Source: Flavobacterium sp. CF136 (GTDB lineage: Bacteria > Bacteroidota > Bacteroidia > Flavobacteriales > Flavobacteriaceae). From it: DNA of 64,000 bases. Below, piece after piece: positions 61,018 through 64,000 of this stretch; the stretch's first letter is position 1; each line of letters begins with the position of its first letter. The notes under the pieces are model-generated. The model was not told where the DNA came from. It did not search any database and was given only the letters and a program-made list of their open reading frames with translations. Location of the stretch: positions 1-64,000 of the forward strand of contig NZ_AKJZ01000005.1 of assembly GCF_000282055.1 (NCBI RefSeq). Direction: 5' to 3'. A program made the position numbers and the translations under genes.

Positions 61018-61093
61018 TTAGTTTACAGTTTTCAGTCTCAATTTTCAGTTTTCAGTCTCAGTATAAAACTGATTACTGCGACTGAAAACTAAT
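61018..61093. repeat. TTTTCAGTCTCA repeats between the two nitrate genes
   Basis: CAGTTTTCAGTCTCA copies occur at about 61026-61040 and 61046-61060, and an opposed ACTGAAAACT at about 61081-61090. The same theme appears near 57106-57136 and 43689-43708. It may fold into a small hairpin between the genes. Confidence 0.5.
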
Positions 61094-64000
61094 CTATACC
61101 TTACATTTAGCTAAAATTTCTTTGACTTCGGTTTTGCAGCTTCCACAACCTAATCCGGCTCCTGTATTTTTACATAAATCAGTAAAATTACTCACACCGC
61201 TTTTAATAGTTTCTTCGATATTTCCGGCTCCAACCTGACTGCAGGAACATACTAATTTTCCCAGAACCGGTTTAGCATTTGAACTTCCTCTAAGCAATGT
61301 GTTTCGTTTATCCGACAATTCGATTTTGCTTTCAATCATCGTTTTAAATTCGGCAAACTCATTTTTATCTCCCATTAAAATCGCACCTACCAACAAGTCG
61401 TTTTTAACGATGCATTTTTTGTAATAACGTTGTTTTAGATCGGCAAAAACAATTTCTTCATAAGAATCATCGTTTTCAGGAATTTCAATATCACCGATAC
61501 TGCACAAATTAATATCTTCCAGTTTCAGTATATTCATTAAAACAGAACCTTTATAGTAACTGCTTATATCACCTGCCAAAAAGTTCGCCAGGATATCGGC
61601 TTGTTCTTCTGCAGCTGATGTAATTCCGAATAATTTATTATCGAATTCCGCAATTTCTCCAATAGCATAAATATCAGGATTTGATGATTGCAGATACTGA
61701 TTAACTTTTACACCACGACCGCAGGCAAGTCCTGTTTCACGTGCAATTTCTATATTCGGAACTGTTCCGATAGTATACACAATTGCATTTGCCGTAATAA
61801 TTCTTCCACTTTTCAGGGCGATTTCTATTTCATTAGGATTATCCGTTTCAAAAACGGTACTGACTTCATTATCAAAATAAATCTGAATATCACGAAGCTG
61901 TACTTCTTCTGCCAATAATTTACTTGAAACCAAGTCCAACTGACGTTCCATTAATCTGGAAGCTCTTTGAACTATGGTTGTTTTTATTTTTTTATGTTTT
62001 AAGGCCGCAGCTAATTCTAATCCTAATAAACCTCCACCAATAATTACTACGTGCTGTTCTTCGGGAGGCAAATTGGTATTGTCCAGATGCTTTTTCAAAC
62101 GATCGGCATCTTCTTTTCGTCTGACTGTGAAGCGTCCGGGTAAATGTAATTGTGCATTTTCCGGAACGAAAGGACGGCTTCCGGTTGCTAAAATCAAGGA
62201 ATCAAAAGTATGGACATCGCCTAAGCTGTCTATTATTGTTTTTTCTTTAGCATTTATTTTTCCAATAGCTACCCCGGCATTCATCGTAATTTTTAACTTA
62301 CTTAATCCTTCTCCGTCTTTTACTTTTAGTAATTGCTCCCATGTAAATTCGCCTGTCATATATTCAGGAAGCAATACACGATTATAAAATGGATTTATTT
62401 CGTTTGAAAATACTACAATCTCATCCGTAGAATTAAATTCGCGATAGTTTTGAATGAAACGAAATGCTGCAGCACCTGCTCCTACAATAGCAATCTTTTG
62501 AAAGGGTTTTACGTATTTGGTAATCGCAACCGTTGTATATTTGAAATCAGGCTCTTTTGAAACCGGATCAACAATGGTATTGGTTAAATTATTGGTTCTG
62601 TTTAAATCATTTTCAAGTTGTTTTCCCCAATGCATTGGTAAAAAAACCACTTTTTCTTTAATAGAATCTGTAACTTTTGCCTTAACGCGAACCTCTCCGT
62701 TTTTACTTGTTACAATAACAATATCCCCATCCTTAATATCTGATTTAAAGGCATCAATTGGATTTATCTCTAATACCGGACTTGGTGTATGTGTCATCAA
62801 TCTTGACACCTTTCCGGTTTTTGTCATGGTATGCCATTGATCACGAACTCTTCCTGTGGTAAGGATAAATGGAAATTGCGGACTTGGCGGCTCTGAAGTG
62901 TTTTCAATTGCTGTCGGTAAATTGAAAATCGCTTTTTGTGATGGTGTATAGAATTTTTTATCCGTAAAAAGACGAGGTGTACCGGGATGTCCGTAATCCG
63001 GAACCGGCCATTGAAAAGTACCTTCGGTTTTTAATCGATTATAATTTAGGTATGAAATATCAATATTTGTGTTTTTGGTCAGTGCACAGTGCTCTTTATA
63101 AATTTCCTCGGCACTATTGAAATTAAAACCGTTAAAATTCATTTTTTTAGCGAACCTGATCAGGATTTCGATATCCGAAAGCGCTTCTCCCGGAGCATTT
63201 ATCCCTTTTGGTAAATAAGATATACGACGTTCGGAGTTGGTCATCGTACCTTCTTTCTCCAACCATCCTGCAGCAGGCAATAATAAATCGGCATATTTAG
63301 CTGTATCAGCATTATGTGAAATATCCTGAACTACAACAAATTTAGCATTTTGCAATGCCTTTTCAATACGACGGGAATCAGGTAAACTTACTAACGGATT
63401 GGTGCAGATTATCCAAACAGCTTTCATTTTACCTGATTCCAGTGCCTCAAACATTTCGGTTGCCGTTAAACCAGGTTTGTCTGATATCGAATCAACTCCC
63501 CAAAAATCAGCCACTTCTTTTCGATGTTCAGGGTTAGCAATGTCTTTATGAGCGGCAAGCAAAGTTGCCATTCCTCCCACTTCTCGCCCACCCATGGCAT
63601 TTGGCTGACCTGTTAATGAAAACGGTCCTGAACCCGGCTTTCCTACTTGTCCTGTCAATAAGGACAAATTCAATAAAGCTGTATTTTTATCTACTCCAAC
63701 CGCGCTTTGATTAAGTCCCATTGCCCAAAGCGAAATAAATCCTTTGGCTTTCCCAATAGTATCTGCGGCCAGTTTAATATCATTTACAGAAACACCACAT
63801 AGCTTTGAAGCTTTTTCAAGCGAAGTTCCTAAAACTAAATCTTTATATTCTTTAAAATTTTCGGCATGATTTTTTACAAAATCGTGATCTACATATCCTT
63901 TTTCGATAATGCGTTTTGCCATCGCATGATATAAAATAATATCTGAACCCGGAATAATCTGCAGGTGTAAATCAGCAAAAGCCGCCGTATCCGTTCTTCT
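61094..64000 (-). CDS. Fused assimilatory nitrate reductase / NirB-like electron-input protein (5'-partial)
   Basis: The gene runs off the right edge; 968 residues are visible. The first part is a molybdopterin oxidoreductase (NasA type; LLNLSLLTGQVGKPGSGPFSLTGQPNAMGGREVGG, then molydopterin-binding TTGRVRDQWHTMTKTGKVSRLMTHTP). A NirB/NasC-type FAD-NAD(P)H domain follows (IAIVGAGAAAFRFIQNY and VVIIGGGLLGLELAAALK). The end is a BFD [2Fe-2S] domain (CSCSQVGAGNIEETI ... GAGLGCGSCKTEVKEIL). In many bacteria these are separate nasA and nasC proteins; here they are one chain that could take electrons from NAD(P)H to nitrate. The in-frame ATG at 63922 is internal, because the reading continues upstream to the edge (RRTDTAAFADLHLQ). 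Cytoplasmic. Confidence 0.9.
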   Translation of the reverse strand, partial: RRTDTAAFADLHLQIIPGSDIILYHAMAKRIIEKGYVDHDFVKNHAENFKEYKDLVLGTSLEKASKLCGVSVNDIKLAADTIGKAKGFISLWAMGLNQSAVGVDKNTALLNLSLLTGQVGKPGSGPFSLTGQPNAMGGREVGGMATLLAAHKDIANPEHRKEVADFWGVDSISDKPGLTATEMFEALESGKMKAVWIICTNPLVSLPDSRRIEKALQNAKFVVVQDISHNADTAKYADLLLPAAGWLEKEGTMTNSERRISYLPKGINAPGEALSDIEILIRFAKKMNFNGFNFNSAEEIYKEHCALTKNTNIDISYLNYNRLKTEGTFQWPVPDYGHPGTPRLFTDKKFYTPSQKAIFNLPTAIENTSEPPSPQFPFILTTGRVRDQWHTMTKTGKVSRLMTHTPSPVLEINPIDAFKSDIKDGDIVIVTSKNGEVRVKAKVTDSIKEKVVFLPMHWGKQLENDLNRTNNLTNTIVDPVSKEPDFKYTTVAITKYVKPFQKIAIVGAGAAAFRFIQNYREFNSTDEIVVFSNEINPFYNRVLLPEYMTGEFTWEQLLKVKDGEGLSKLKITMNAGVAIGKINAKEKTIIDSLGDVHTFDSLILATGSRPFVPENAQLHLPGRFTVRRKEDADRLKKHLDNTNLPPEEQHVVIIGGGLLGLELAAALKHKKIKTTIVQRASRLMERQLDLVSSKLLAEEVQLRDIQIYFDNEVSTVFETDNPNEIEIALKSGRIITANAIVYTIGTVPNIEIARETGLACGRGVKVNQYLQSSNPDIYAIGEIAEFDNKLFGITSAAEEQADILANFLAGDISSYYKGSVLMNILKLEDINLCSIGDIEIPENDDSYEEIVFADLKQRYYKKCIVKNDLLVGAILMGDKNEFAEFKTMIESKIELSDKRNTLLRGSSNAKPVLGKLVCSCSQVGAGNIEETIKSGVSNFTDLCKNTGAGLGCGSCKTEVKEILAKCKV

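Overview
The window looks like chromosomal DNA from a member of the Bacteroidota, most likely Flavobacterium or a close relative. The DNA is AT-rich. Many genes are preceded by the Bacteroidota -7 element TAnnTTTG, and Shine-Dalgarno sequences are rarely evident. Several families typical of the phylum are present: a type IX secretion (T9SS) plug protein, T9SS C-terminal sorting domains, DUF5916, DUF6702, DUF6370, and free-standing carboxypeptidase-regulatory-like domain proteins. Everything here is read from sequence; no database search was run.

Layout. 0.2-2.6 kb: an ECF sigma factor / anti-sigma / outer-membrane barrel operon on the minus strand, with an ECF-type promoter in front of it. 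2.9-9.8 kb: housekeeping genes (acetyltransferase, polyprenyl diphosphate synthase, rlmN, O-methyltransferase, dioxygenase, tatA plus PAP2) and two small lipoproteins. 9.9-14.9 kb: a tightly overlapping minus-strand operon of three related secreted regulatory-domain proteins, a DUF6702 protein and an M1 metallopeptidase. 15.1-19 kb: peptidase E, two identical tRNA-Gly(UCC) genes and two L,D-transpeptidases. 19.2-36.9 kb: mostly core genes (DUF5916, gpmI, DUF445, map, a GxxExxY protein inside repeats, a methyltransferase, a SNF2 helicase, the T9SS plug protein, apaG, pruA, rsmG, desaturase, aspartate aminotransferase). 37.2-47.1 kb: a more accessory stretch with a DUF2383-type four-helix protein, a PL11 rhamnogalacturonan lyase, a lone HsdR-N-type nuclease, a U32 RNA hydroxylase-like enzyme and a 1053-residue PL1 pectate lyase with four near-identical tandem domains. 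47.3-54.6 kb: purT, a DUF6370 protein, a Crp-like regulator, then the glyoxylate shunt (aceB, aceA) divergent from a RamB/ScfR-type regulator. 54.9-59.4 kb: pirin, a mono-cluster ferredoxin and YceI (redox/stress), then fabD, DUF983 and an AraC regulator. 59.6-64 kb: nitrate assimilation, with a rubredoxin-tailed sirohaem-reductase-like protein and a giant nitrate reductase fused to a NirB-type electron-input module; the latter runs off the right edge.

How the genes fit together. The two pectin lyases carry T9SS sorting domains and should be exported by a machinery whose plug component is encoded at 30.2 kb. aceA, aceB and the RamB-like gene form a self-contained acetate/fatty-acid carbon module; a perfect 14-bp palindrome in their shared intergenic region is a strong operator candidate. 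Intergenic regions hold many dispersed inverted repeats, some around accessory genes. No CRISPR array, IS element, prophage or rRNA was seen. I did not find a clearly new multi-gene system. The best candidates for undescribed biology are the carboxypeptidase-regulatory triplet operon, the rubredoxin-tailed reductase-like protein that lacks the usual cluster ligands, the repeat-bracketed GxxExxY gene, and the predicted leaderless RamB-like regulator with its palindrome.
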